Below, piece after piece: positions 46,028 to 54,486 of a DNA stretch of 64,000 bases. A model generated the notes under the pieces. It was given only the letters and a program-made list of their open reading frames with translations. It searched no databases and was not told where the DNA came from. The position numbers and the translations under genes are program-made. Source of the DNA: Alphaproteobacteria bacterium (GTDB lineage: Bacteria; Pseudomonadota; Alphaproteobacteria; Rs-D84); contig WRCC01000001.1 in NCBI GenBank assembly GCA_009784235.1, positions 113,506-177,505 of the forward strand. Reading direction: 5' to 3'. Position 1 is the stretch's first letter. Each line of letters begins with the position of its first letter.

Positions 46028-48618
46028 TTTGTAATCCGTATTATTCCATTTTCATCAACCGCAGCGTACGGATGTGTTGCCAGAACGGCGGCAAGGCGAG
46101 TATGCCAGCTGTCGGCCGGTGGTTCCAGCGTATTATTAAATCCGTAAATATACAGCCGGTCGCGTGCGCGTGTCATTGCGACATACAGTAATCGATAATA
46201 TTCTTCCAGCTGTGTCTGATATTTTGCATCTGCGACCATCGTGAAGTTTTCCGATTTATCCGCACGTCCGCGCCATAAAAATGTATCGCCTGTTGGGATT
46301 GGTTCCGCAATTCGCACTGTGTTCGCGTTGCGCGGATTACGGATGGTGTCAATCAGAAACACACATGGTGCCTCCAATCCTTTGGCGCCGTGGGTCGTTA
46401 CAATTCGCACGCCGGCGGATGCATCGATGTCGCGTGTGATTTCGCTGTCGCCCTTGATAAACCATTCCAGAAAATCGATTAATTCGCCCGGTTGGGTTCG
46501 TTCATAAGACAGACATATGGTCAGAAACTCTTCCAGTGGGTCGATAATTTGCCCGCCCAACGCGGCAATCATTTTCTGGCGTCGGTCATCTGTATTCAAA
46601 ATTTTCATGAAAAACGAATAAGGTGCAAGGTTTTTCCATTCCAAAATTTGTTGAAATTTAGTATAAAGTTCTGGATTTAATTCATTGATACGACTTAATA
46701 ATAATTCTTTGTTGCGATTATGGCATAGTGCATATAATTCATGCTCTGATGATCGGAATAATGGCGACCGCAATATGCATGCCAATGCATAATCATCCGA
46801 TTGGTCAATGCAAAATCGAACCAGGTTCAAAAGGTCGCGAATGGCTGGGAATTCAGGTAGTTTAATACGGTCGCTGCCCGCAACTGGGATGCCACGTTTT
46901 TGTAGTTCTGATATCAAAGGCGCGGCAAATGGATGGCGTCGTTGGACCAGAATCATGATGTCGCTGGGTTTTAGAGTCGGTTCGGTCAACAGATTTTCGA
47001 TTTTACCGGCCAAATCGCATATAAATTGCTTTCGTGCTGTGCCAGAATCCACATCTTCCGCGGGTTTCGTCAATGGATGCAATTCAACCAATCCAAAATC
47101 ATCATTCCGAAAGCATTTGTGAATATTGTTCTTGAACTTTGTCAAAGAACCAATTGATACATCGCTGAAAAAATGGTCAACCGTGGAAAGTACAGCGGAT
47201 GTCGACCGAAAGGATTGTTCCAGTGGTACATTAACTATGCGACGCGCATCATGTCTGATTTGCGCATCAATTGCATCTTTGGATTTTGCGAATGCGGTTG
47301 GGTCGGCGCCCTGGAATGAATAAATAGATTGCTTTGTGTCACCAACGACAAACAAAGACCGCGGGTTTTCTGATTCGCCGTCAGTCGTAAAATCCATTGT
47401 CAGTGCGTTCATTATTTCCCATTGTTCTGGCGATGTATCTTGGGCTTCATCAACCAAAATATGATGCAAATTTGTATCCAGTTGCGATAAAATCCACCCC
47501 ATTTGTGCCGGGTCGGAAAACAATTTATTCGTATATAGAATTAAATCGTCGAAATCCAGTGATCCGCGGTCCAGCTTGGTTTTACGATATTTTTGCGCAA
47601 ATACAGCGGTCAAATCATACAGCGCAATTGTGTTTTCAAATATTTCACGGTTTATATTTTCTTGATTCAGCGTATAAACCAAATCTTGTTCGGCAACCAG
47701 ATAGTCTTTTTTCGAAACGTTAACGTTTTTTGTGCCGGTCGCAGTCAAAAAAGCAGCCTTGTATTCATTAAAATCGCACTTACTATTCCATTGTCCATTG
47801 TTGCAGAGATTCTTTTTTATCTGTTCGGAAATCTTTAATAAATATCCAGCGGGTTTTGGTTCGGTGGCAATAGAATCCAAAATTAATTTACGGTTTTGAA
47901 TGGCCGCGGACGAGCAAAAATCGGCCCCGGTCAAATTATTAGTTTTTAATAATTGTTTCGTTGTATCAATAAATTGTTGTCGAATATTAAAGTTATTTTC
48001 AGTCTTGAAAAATTGCTTGTATTGTCCTGTCAAAATATTTAACAGGTCATCCAGCGAATATTCCGACACCTGTGAAATGATACGGTCAAATGCAGATGAT
48101 AACCCCGAGCCCGCTTGTTCGTTCATCAAATCTTGAAATACATCTTTTTGCAATCTGGTTTGTTCGGCGCCGAAAACCAATTTCCATGCAGGCCCTATTC
48201 CGGCTTCGATTGGAAACCGGCGCAGAATTTCTTCGCAAAATCCATGGATAGTTCGAATTTTCAGCATTTGTGGATTATCGATATATTCATAGAAAATCGC
48301 ACGCGTGCGTGCCAAATCTGCATCTGATGGTGCGCGTTCATGTGCCACGCCCACCAATAAATCGCGCAAATTGTCGTCATCTGCAAATGCCCATTCGCGA
48401 AGCGCGGCCAGAATTCGGTTTCGCATCTCGCTGGCGCCGGCATTGGTATAGGTCAGGCATAATATACCGTTTTTATCGTCAGAGCGGAATAAAATACGCA
48501 ACAGCCGCAACACCAAGACCGAAGTCTTGCCCGTGCCGGCGTTTGCCTGGACCCAGATATTCTGGGTTGGGTCGGCGGCCAAAGTTTGTTCCAAAGATAA
48601 TTTGCGCTTGTGTGACAT
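46024..48618 (-). CDS. AddA-type UvrD/RecB-like helicase (without nuclease domain)
   Basis: This superfamily 1A helicase of 864 residues has Q and Walker A 'VQANAGTGKTSVLVLRLL', 'RTIHGFCEEILRRF' (motif Ib), Walker B 'LVDEAQDTSPEQWEI', 'VVGDTKQSIYSFQGADP' (motif III) and 'VRIVTTHGAKGLEAPCVFLID' (motif V), then 'RLLYVAMTRARDRLYI' (VI). It resembles AddA of alphaproteobacterial AddAB but stops before the nuclease, which is coded by the next ORF. The AddB partner is not in view upstream; addA usually follows addB, so this gene looks separated. It unwinds broken DNA ends for RecA loading. Confidence 0.9.
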   Translation of the reverse strand: MSHKRKLSLEQTLAADPTQNIWVQANAGTGKTSVLVLRLLRILFRSDDKNGILCLTYTNAGASEMRNRILAALREWAFADDDNLRDLLVGVAHERAPSDADLARTRAIFYEYIDNPQMLKIRTIHGFCEEILRRFPIEAGIGPAWKLVFGAEQTRLQKDVFQDLMNEQAGSGLSSAFDRIISQVSEYSLDDLLNILTGQYKQFFKTENNFNIRQQFIDTTKQLLKTNNLTGADFCSSAAIQNRKLILDSIATEPKPAGYLLKISEQIKKNLCNNGQWNSKCDFNEYKAAFLTATGTKNVNVSKKDYLVAEQDLVYTLNQENINREIFENTIALYDLTAVFAQKYRKTKLDRGSLDFDDLILYTNKLFSDPAQMGWILSQLDTNLHHILVDEAQDTSPEQWEIMNALTMDFTTDGESENPRSLFVVGDTKQSIYSFQGADPTAFAKSKDAIDAQIRHDARRIVNVPLEQSFRSTSAVLSTVDHFFSDVSIGSLTKFKNNIHKCFRNDDFGLVELHPLTKPAEDVDSGTARKQFICDLAGKIENLLTEPTLKPSDIMILVQRRHPFAAPLISELQKRGIPVAGSDRIKLPEFPAIRDLLNLVRFCIDQSDDYALACILRSPLFRSSEHELYALCHNRNKELLLSRINELNPELYTKFQQILEWKNLAPYSFFMKILNTDDRRQKMIAALGGQIIDPLEEFLTICLSYERTQPGELIDFLEWFIKGDSEITRDIDASAGVRIVTTHGAKGLEAPCVFLIDTIRNPRNANTVRIAEPIPTGDTFLWRGRADKSENFTMVADAKYQTQLEEYYRLLYVAMTRARDRLYIYGFNNTLEPPADSWHTRLAAVLATHPYAAVDENGIIRITK

Positions 48619-48720
48619 TTCATATTGCTTTGTATGCCCGAATTGTAGTATAAAAATCCCATGATTTCAACAGAAAGGATGCAAAGTTCAATCTGGTCGG
48701 CATTTAGAAAGGAGAGCCAA

Positions 48721-48780
48721 ATGTCAGCAAAATCACGCGTTACCCGCGCAACAAAAAGGGATTTACGATGCAAAAACTGA
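48721..48780 (+). CDS. 19-residue upstream ORF before the nucleosidase gene (possible leader peptide)
   Basis: 'MSAKSRVTRATKRDLRCKN' begins after a good AAAGGAG and overlaps the start of the nucleosidase gene by 13 bases in another frame. It is basic and hydrophilic. It could couple translation or be a leader peptide; it could equally be chance. The nucleosidase has no strong signal of its own, which makes coupling attractive. Confidence 0.35.
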   Translation: MSAKSRVTRATKRDLRCKN

Positions 48781-49355
48781 AACGCAATGATTCTGGGGTG
48801 TGGGTTCTGGTCGCGACATCGTGCGATTTTTCGCACCCGGATGCAAATATATGTTGTACTGGTGTTGGAAAAATCAATGCTGCCATTGCTGCGCGGCATA
48901 TTATCGATACTGAAAATCCACGTTTGATTTTATCGCTGGGCAGTGTCAGTTCCGGTGCATTTGAATTCGGTCAAATAATAAATCCAACTGGCTGGGTTCA
49001 GCGAGATATGAATTTGTGCGAATTCCTTGGACCCAAATACGTCACACCGATGAGTGGCGATGAACAAATAATAAAATACGGTATGCGTGATGATAAATAT
49101 CCGAACGCGGTTTGCGGCAGTGGTGACACTTGGATAAAAGATATGTCCGAGGAAATTTGGAATTGCGTCGATATAGACGGATTTGCAATTGCGGTTGTTT
49201 GTCGCGCGGCTGATGTGCCGTTTATTTCATACAAATTCGTCACCGATGGCAAATCATGCAAGGTGAGTCCAGATGAATGGTCGGAATTGGCCGACCAGTC
49301 GCGGGAATCATTACATTGGATTTATGACGAAATTATGGATGATGAAGATGAATAA
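48768..49355 (+). CDS. Nucleosidase of the MTA/SAH phosphorylase superfamily
   Basis: The 195-residue protein has the superfamily pattern: 'VLVATSCDFSHPDANICCTGVGKINAAIAARHII', the Gly-rich 'ILSLGSVSSGAFEFGQI', and the C-terminal 'DGFAIAVVCRAADVPFISYKFVTDG' with the acidic residue that binds the ribose hydroxyls. Members hydrolyse methylthioadenosine, S-adenosylhomocysteine or similar nucleosides. The protein is shorter than MtnN (about 230), so the substrate is uncertain. It opens an operon with GH3, deacetylase and PnuC-like genes; the next gene starts inside its last codons. Confidence 0.82.
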   Translation: MQKLKRNDSGVWVLVATSCDFSHPDANICCTGVGKINAAIAARHIIDTENPRLILSLGSVSSGAFEFGQIINPTGWVQRDMNLCEFLGPKYVTPMSGDEQIIKYGMRDDKYPNAVCGSGDTWIKDMSEEIWNCVDIDGFAIAVVCRAADVPFISYKFVTDGKSCKVSPDEWSELADQSRESLHWIYDEIMDDEDE

Positions 49356-50514
49356 TAAATATATTTTGATTTTCTTAACTTTGTTATTGGCTGTGGGCGT
49401 ATGGCTTGGCATACGCGAATATCGACGTGCGCAATTGAATAAAATGGTCGGCCAGATGATTCTGGTTGGATTTCGCGGCACATCGCCGGATGATGAATCT
49501 GTTCGTGAATTGGCAAACGATATTCGTGCGGGTCGCATTGGCGGCGTGATATTGTTCAGCTTTGATGTCGCATCCGGAGTTGCAGACGGCATACCGCGAA
49601 ATGAAATACGATGGCAGACAAAATCACGGAATATTATCGATATAGACCAGGTTCGCGAACTGAACGATTATCTGCAAAACGCCGCGTCTGCTCGTCCGCC
49701 GCTGTTCGTTTCAATCGATTTCGAAGGCGGCCGCATTTCGCGAATCCTGCCCGAACACAGATTTGATTTCGTGCTTGATTCCGCAAAAGAATTGGCGGCG
49801 AATTATCCGCCGGAAACAGTTGGCGAAATGTATTACGAACTGGGCATACGTTTGCGCGATTTGGGATTCAATGTAAATTTTGCGCCGACGGTCGATGTGG
49901 ATATTAATCCGCACAGTCCGGCAATCGGCGCAATGGGCCGGGCTTTTTCCGACGATGCGGCGTTGGTTACGAAATACGGCCGCGCCGCGTCGGACGGATT
50001 GGCGCGCGCAAATATTATTTATTCGCTGAAACATTTTCCGGGCCACGGTTCGGCCGACGTCGATTCCCATCACGGCACGGTCGATATAACGAATACATGG
50101 GTTGAATCGGAATTGATTCCATACCGCGAATTGGCGCGGACTGATATGCCCGGCATGGTTATGGTCGCGCATGTGTTCAAGAAAACGCTGGATGCTGAAT
50201 TTCCAGCATCACTGTCGCCGAAAATAGTCGACGGAATGCTGCGCACGGATATCGGATTTGACGGCGTCGTGATTACTGATGATTTGCAAATGGGCGCGAT
50301 TTATGAACATTACGGTCTGCGCGAAACTTTGCGTCTGGCGATTCTGGCGGGCAACGACATTATGCTGCTGGGCAATTGCATGACATACACCGAAAATTTG
50401 GGTCGTATCGCGTACGGGGAAATAATCGACATGGTGCGCCGCGGCGAAATACCGCGCAGCCGAATCAAAGAATCGTATCGGCGAATCATAAAATTAAAAG
50501 GCGATATTAAATGA
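49348..50514 (+). CDS. Glycoside hydrolase family 3 (NagZ-like beta-N-acetylhexosaminidase), membrane-anchored
   Basis: After a single N-terminal membrane helix ('YILIFLTLLLAVGVWLG'), a GH3 domain follows: 'MILVGFRGT', 'VSIDFEGGRISRI', 'NFAPTVDVDINPHSPAIGAMGRAFSDD', 'SLKHFPGHGSADVDSHHG' with the His-Asp catalytic loop of NagZ, and the nucleophile Asp in 'VITDDLQMGAI'. NagZ removes GlcNAc from muropeptides, usually in the cytoplasm, so an anchored version is unusual and suggests a periplasmic-face role. I start at ATG 49348. It overlaps both neighbours. Confidence 0.9.
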   Translation: MNNKYILIFLTLLLAVGVWLGIREYRRAQLNKMVGQMILVGFRGTSPDDESVRELANDIRAGRIGGVILFSFDVASGVADGIPRNEIRWQTKSRNIIDIDQVRELNDYLQNAASARPPLFVSIDFEGGRISRILPEHRFDFVLDSAKELAANYPPETVGEMYYELGIRLRDLGFNVNFAPTVDVDINPHSPAIGAMGRAFSDDAALVTKYGRAASDGLARANIIYSLKHFPGHGSADVDSHHGTVDITNTWVESELIPYRELARTDMPGMVMVAHVFKKTLDAEFPASLSPKIVDGMLRTDIGFDGVVITDDLQMGAIYEHYGLRETLRLAILAGNDIMLLGNCMTYTENLGRIAYGEIIDMVRRGEIPRSRIKESYRRIIKLKGDIK

Positions 50515-51236
50515 GAAAATTATTCATGACGATTGCCATAATGTCTGTTTTCGGATGTTCCGACGCCGACGAATGGGGCGAACATATCGACGGCGTAATC
50601 GACAGAATTCACGTCGAACAATCCGGTGCGAAAATCATCGCGCTGACATTGGATATATGCGGCAGTAACAAAGGCCCCGGCATCGATAAAGAACTGGCGC
50701 AATATCTGCACGACAACAAAATCAAAGCAACTTTGTTTATAAATAAAAGATTCATAGATAAAAATCCGGATGATTTTCTGGCGCTGGCCGCGTCCGAATA
50801 TTTCGATATCCAAAACCACGGGACCCAGCATCGACCTGCATCGATTACGGGCCGGTCCGCGTGGGGAATTCGCGGGTTCGATTCCAAGCAGGAATTAATC
50901 GATGAAATCCAGGACGCTGAAAACCGTATATACGAAATGACTGGTCGCCGCACGACTTTGTATCGTTCTGGAACCGCGTTTTATGAAACGGCCGCGATGA
51001 AAATCATTCACGGATTGGGATACAAAGTCATCGGATTTGCAGTCAACGGCGACCACGGCGCGTCGGATTCAGCGGACACGGTCGAACAAAACCTGGCGGG
51101 TGCGAAATCCGGCGATATTATAATCAATCATATGAATCATCCGGCCAGCGGGGTCCGCGACGGAATGATTGCCGCGATTGACAAATGGAAATCCGAAGGC
51201 GTTCAATTTGTTTTCGTAAAAGATTATTTGCAATGA
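50511..51236 (+). CDS. Polysaccharide deacetylase lipoprotein (NodB-like)
   Basis: A short signal with lipobox-like 'IMSVFGCSDAD' is followed by a NodB-type carbohydrate esterase domain: 'IIALTLDICGSNKG' (metal Asp), 'IQNHGTQHRPAS' (HxxxH-like metal motif), 'YRSGTAFYET' and 'DIIINHMNHP'. The first motif reads LDICG instead of TFDDG, so one of the two usual aspartates is lost. It would deacetylate GlcNAc in a glycan, likely peptidoglycan, in the periplasm. The start overlaps the GH3 stop, which fits joint work on the same polymer. Confidence 0.83.
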   Translation: MRKLFMTIAIMSVFGCSDADEWGEHIDGVIDRIHVEQSGAKIIALTLDICGSNKGPGIDKELAQYLHDNKIKATLFINKRFIDKNPDDFLALAASEYFDIQNHGTQHRPASITGRSAWGIRGFDSKQELIDEIQDAENRIYEMTGRRTTLYRSGTAFYETAAMKIIHGLGYKVIGFAVNGDHGASDSADTVEQNLAGAKSGDIIINHMNHPASGVRDGMIAAIDKWKSEGVQFVFVKDYLQ

Positions 51237-51874
51237 TATCGCTGCTTCGAAAATATTGGGATATTTTATTTCTGCCGGCGTTGCTGCTGGGCACTTTTGC
51301 GATACTGAAAATTTCCGGGTCGGCGGCGGTGTCGGGTCTGGAATTATTTGGCGTAATGCTGCCCTTTTTCGGCAAGGTTTTGATAAAGCGCGAAATCGCA
51401 TTTGGTAATTTATTGGCCGTTGCGGGCCAAGGGTTTTTAATTGCATATTTCCTGCCAATGCAGCTTTATGGAATGGTCGCGTTCTGCATCGCATGGGCGA
51501 TGATACATCTGGCGACATATTTTTCATGGAAATGGCCGGGTGCGCGAAAAAAATTAAAACCATCATACGCAGACGCCATTTATATATGGATGATATTTAT
51601 CGGATTGGCGATTCTGGTCGCATACCTTTGGAATCGTGGACTGGTCGGTGTATTGGATTATACGGCGCTGTATATGGGATTGGTCGGCCAAGCATTATTG
51701 ATAAACAAAAAAATCCAAGGCTGGATAATACTGGCAATTTGCACCGTTATGACCATGACTTTATTTTGGACAACCGCATCTTATTTATTGTTTATTCGTG
51801 CGATACTGAACGGTGTCGTTAATGTAACCGCATACGTTCGTTGGAAGAAAGAATTAAGTGGACATTTGAATTAA
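51233..51874 (+). CDS. PnuC-like transporter, second paralogue
   Basis: A 213-residue protein with six to seven membrane helices. The start 'MISLLRKYWDILFLPALLL' mirrors the copy at 19.7 kb ('MNFIRKYWDLIFFPTAMII'), as do 'LPMQLYGMVAFCIAWAMIHL' and the late 'INKKIQGWIILAICTVMTMTLFW'. Of PnuC type, it probably carries a nucleoside, vitamin or related small molecule. It ends the nucleosidase-GH3-deacetylase operon; its ATG overlaps the deacetylase stop. The link with a nucleosidase suggests salvage, an inference from order. Confidence 0.7.
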   Translation: MISLLRKYWDILFLPALLLGTFAILKISGSAAVSGLELFGVMLPFFGKVLIKREIAFGNLLAVAGQGFLIAYFLPMQLYGMVAFCIAWAMIHLATYFSWKWPGARKKLKPSYADAIYIWMIFIGLAILVAYLWNRGLVGVLDYTALYMGLVGQALLINKKIQGWIILAICTVMTMTLFWTTASYLLFIRAILNGVVNVTAYVRWKKELSGHLN

Positions 51875-51905
51875 AATTTTGCTAAGTTTGGTCAGAGGGT
51901 AAGAC

Positions 51906-53849
51906 ATGGATATAAATCAGATTTTTTTAATTATTTTTGCAGTCGTGGCCATTGGTATGGTTTTTGGCGCAGCGGCGATGTTTATGTCTTCGCGCCGGGC
52001 ACAAAAAATCACGGAATCCATGTTGCTTTTGCTGACCAAGCCAGAGCGTGCAAAAATCCAAGATGCCGCACGTGTTTTGCAGGTCATCATGGCGGGCGAA
52101 ATTGAAAAAATTGAAAATAATTTTAAATCTATGTCGGATACATTGGCGGTCCAGGTTGTGCGCGCCGAAGAATTGCGCCGCGAACTGGGCGAACATAACG
52201 AACAATTGGTGACGACCGCGGATGATGCGGCGAAAAAAATCGCCGTGATGAACCAGCGCTTGGAAAATATGCTGGCCGGATTTACGCAAGTTGTCGAATC
52301 CCAAGAATGGATTGAAATCGACGGTGCGGCGGATAAATTCGCCGGACGTATTAATGATTTATTGAACAAAGTTGACGGCACGGCCCAAGATACAGTCGAG
52401 CGCACTCGCACGCTGCAATCGCATATTGATGGTTGGATTGATTCTGGAAAAAAGATGACTACACAACTGCAATCGGATATGGAAGACAATACTTCACTGA
52501 TGAATTCAATGGTTGTTGAATCAGATGCGATGACTGAAAAGCTGGGCATTCTGGCTAAATCAGTGGCCGATGGATTTGATGGTGTCAAGGCTGGCGCGAC
52601 TGAATATGAAAATGCGATGTCTGAAAACGACCGATTACTGGCGGCCCAGGTTGAAAAATTAGAAGAATTTACAAAGCAATCGAAACAGATGTTGGCCGCA
52701 CAATTAAACGGTTTAACAAACACTGCAAACAGTGTTGGCGCACAGATTAGATTGGTCGAATCTTCGATTGAAAAGCAAGAAAAGAAATTGCGCGATACTG
52801 TCGGAATGTTGGACGAATCTGCATCCGCCACCGAAAATTCCGTACGGAATATTGTTAACGAAGTATCTGTTTTGGTCGGTAAATTTAACGGTGATATCAA
52901 AGATTTCGCAGTTGGTGTTGTCGGCGAATTGAACAATGTTCATGGTGTTGCGAATGTCACATTGAACGATACAAAAACCGCGGCAGGCGCATTTGCAGAT
53001 TCGGTAAGAGCAATGGCCGAAGGCGTCCGTGAAACACTGATTGAAATGAACAACGCGCACGCACAATTGACTGGGCAATCGGCGGAATTAGTGCGAATAT
53101 CTGCGGAAACAACGGAACAATTGGCGCCACTGTCAGAATTGATTGAAAAATATTATGCCGCCCTGCCCGATTTGACGCGCGGTTCGGCGGAATTATCAGA
53201 ACAATTATCGGGCGACATTTCGACTTTGGATGAAAAAATTCGCGGACTGAATTCGGCGATGGAAAAATCGATTGTTGGAATTGCGGATTCGTCATTAAAG
53301 CTTGACCATTTGGCGGGTGAATCGCGCCAGCAAATGATTGATTTGCTGTCCGATTATGCCAAGGCAGTAGATACAATGAAAACGCTGACCACCCAGATGG
53401 CAGAAACCAAAGCATCCGCGCCGATGAAAGCATTATCCAAGGAATCGCCAAAATCCGTCGGTCCGGTTACCGCCATGCCAACCATGGCCGCCCAAGATTT
53501 TATTGCATCTGCGGGCAGCGTAATCGAACGCTTGCATGAATTATCGGTTGATTTAACACGCAGTGTTGGCGCCGAAATCCCAGATGCAGTTTGGGCAAAA
53601 TATCATGCAGGCGACAAGACTATATTTTCCAAATGGTTTGCGAAAATGCTGGGCGCGGCGGATAAGCGTAAAGTCAAAGATTTGTTAAAACAAGATGCTG
53701 TATTCCGGTCCCAAGCGACGCAATTTGTCCGCGGATTTACAAAAATGATGGCCGGCGCGGAACAGACGGATAACAAAGAAATGATAACCGCGACATTGCT
53801 TAAAACTGACCTGGGTCAGATGTACATGGCACTGCGCAATTTTATATAA
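51906..53849 (+). CDS. Large coiled-coil membrane protein of unknown function
   Basis: A 647-residue protein with one N-terminal membrane helix (residues 5-27) and a long cytoplasmic or periplasmic coiled coil over residues 60-490, rich in heptad-like Leu/Ala/Glu. A separate C-terminal domain of about 130 residues contains 'WAKYHAGDKTIFSKWFAKMLG' and 'MITATLLKTDLGQMYMALRN'. The build resembles methyl-accepting or structural coiled-coil proteins, but no signalling hairpin is seen. Similar proteins next to TrcR and rpoD occur in alphaproteobacteria as far as I recall. SD AGAGGGT precedes the ATG. Confidence 0.72.
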   Translation: MDINQIFLIIFAVVAIGMVFGAAAMFMSSRRAQKITESMLLLLTKPERAKIQDAARVLQVIMAGEIEKIENNFKSMSDTLAVQVVRAEELRRELGEHNEQLVTTADDAAKKIAVMNQRLENMLAGFTQVVESQEWIEIDGAADKFAGRINDLLNKVDGTAQDTVERTRTLQSHIDGWIDSGKKMTTQLQSDMEDNTSLMNSMVVESDAMTEKLGILAKSVADGFDGVKAGATEYENAMSENDRLLAAQVEKLEEFTKQSKQMLAAQLNGLTNTANSVGAQIRLVESSIEKQEKKLRDTVGMLDESASATENSVRNIVNEVSVLVGKFNGDIKDFAVGVVGELNNVHGVANVTLNDTKTAAGAFADSVRAMAEGVRETLIEMNNAHAQLTGQSAELVRISAETTEQLAPLSELIEKYYAALPDLTRGSAELSEQLSGDISTLDEKIRGLNSAMEKSIVGIADSSLKLDHLAGESRQQMIDLLSDYAKAVDTMKTLTTQMAETKASAPMKALSKESPKSVGPVTAMPTMAAQDFIASAGSVIERLHELSVDLTRSVGAEIPDAVWAKYHAGDKTIFSKWFAKMLGAADKRKVKDLLKQDAVFRSQATQFVRGFTKMMAGAEQTDNKEMITATLLKTDLGQMYMALRNFI

Positions 53850-53869
53850 AAAAATAAATAATAAATACC

Positions 53870-53898
53870 TTGAAAATAGGTATCTTTTGCACTATATT
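53870..53898 (+). promoter_or_regulatory. Promoter of the TrcR-like gene
   Basis: TTGAAA, 17-base spacer, TATATT, followed by a leader of about 20 bases with AAAGGA before the ATG. Confidence 0.7.
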
Positions 53899-53924
53899 CC
53901 CTGGGCTTAATCAAAGGATGCCAA

Positions 53925-54449
53925 ATGAACTATCCGTATATGCCGAAATCGACTGCGTTGTGGCTGGTCGAAAATACTGCCCTTTCATTCGAACAAATCG
54001 CCAATTTCTGTGGCATGCACGAATTGGAAGTCAAAAGTATCGCCGATTCCGAAACCCACAAAGTCCAAGGTTTAGACCCTGTTTTAAATGGTCAATTGAC
54101 CCGCGAAGATATCGCAAGGTGCGAAGCTGATATTGCCGCACGCCTTGTCCTGCGCACTGAAATTGTCGAAGCACAAAAAAAACAGAACAAAAAAGGCGTC
54201 GGATACACACCGAAATTACACCGTCAAAACCGTTTGGGCGGCATATTGTGGATTGTAAAAAACTATGCTGAATTGACAGACGGCCAGATTGCACGCCTGA
54301 TGCGTTCGACCAATCCAACGGTCGCCAGCATCCGCAATAAAACGCACAAATCGTATTCGAATATCCAAATTCAAAGCCCGATTGTTTTGGGTCTGGTTTC
54401 CGAATCCGCATTGCACGAATCTGTTGCCAAAGCACGCAAAAGCAAATAA
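53925..54449 (+). CDS. DUF1013 cell-cycle regulator (TrcR-like)
   Basis: The 174-residue protein matches the alphaproteobacterial DUF1013/TrcR family: 'MPKSTALWLVENTALSFEQIANFCGMHELEVKSIAD', 'GLDPVLNGQLTREDIARCEAD', then 'TPKLHRQNRLGGILWIVKNYAELTDGQIARLMRSTNPTVASIRNKTH', a helix-turn-helix-like region. TrcR has been linked to cell-cycle transcription and RNA polymerase in this class. AAAGGA precedes the ATG. It lies directly before rpoD, in keeping with a role at transcription initiation. Confidence 0.9.
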   Translation: MNYPYMPKSTALWLVENTALSFEQIANFCGMHELEVKSIADSETHKVQGLDPVLNGQLTREDIARCEADIAARLVLRTEIVEAQKKQNKKGVGYTPKLHRQNRLGGILWIVKNYAELTDGQIARLMRSTNPTVASIRNKTHKSYSNIQIQSPIVLGLVSESALHESVAKARKSK

Positions 54450-54486
54450 TTAACGGACGATTATAAATCGAGCCAAGGGTTTTTTC

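Noticed and set aside
51917-52936. 339-residue antisense ORF opposite the coiled-coil gene
   Set aside because: A Ser-rich shadow created by the biased codon use of a coiled coil; no signal or domain.
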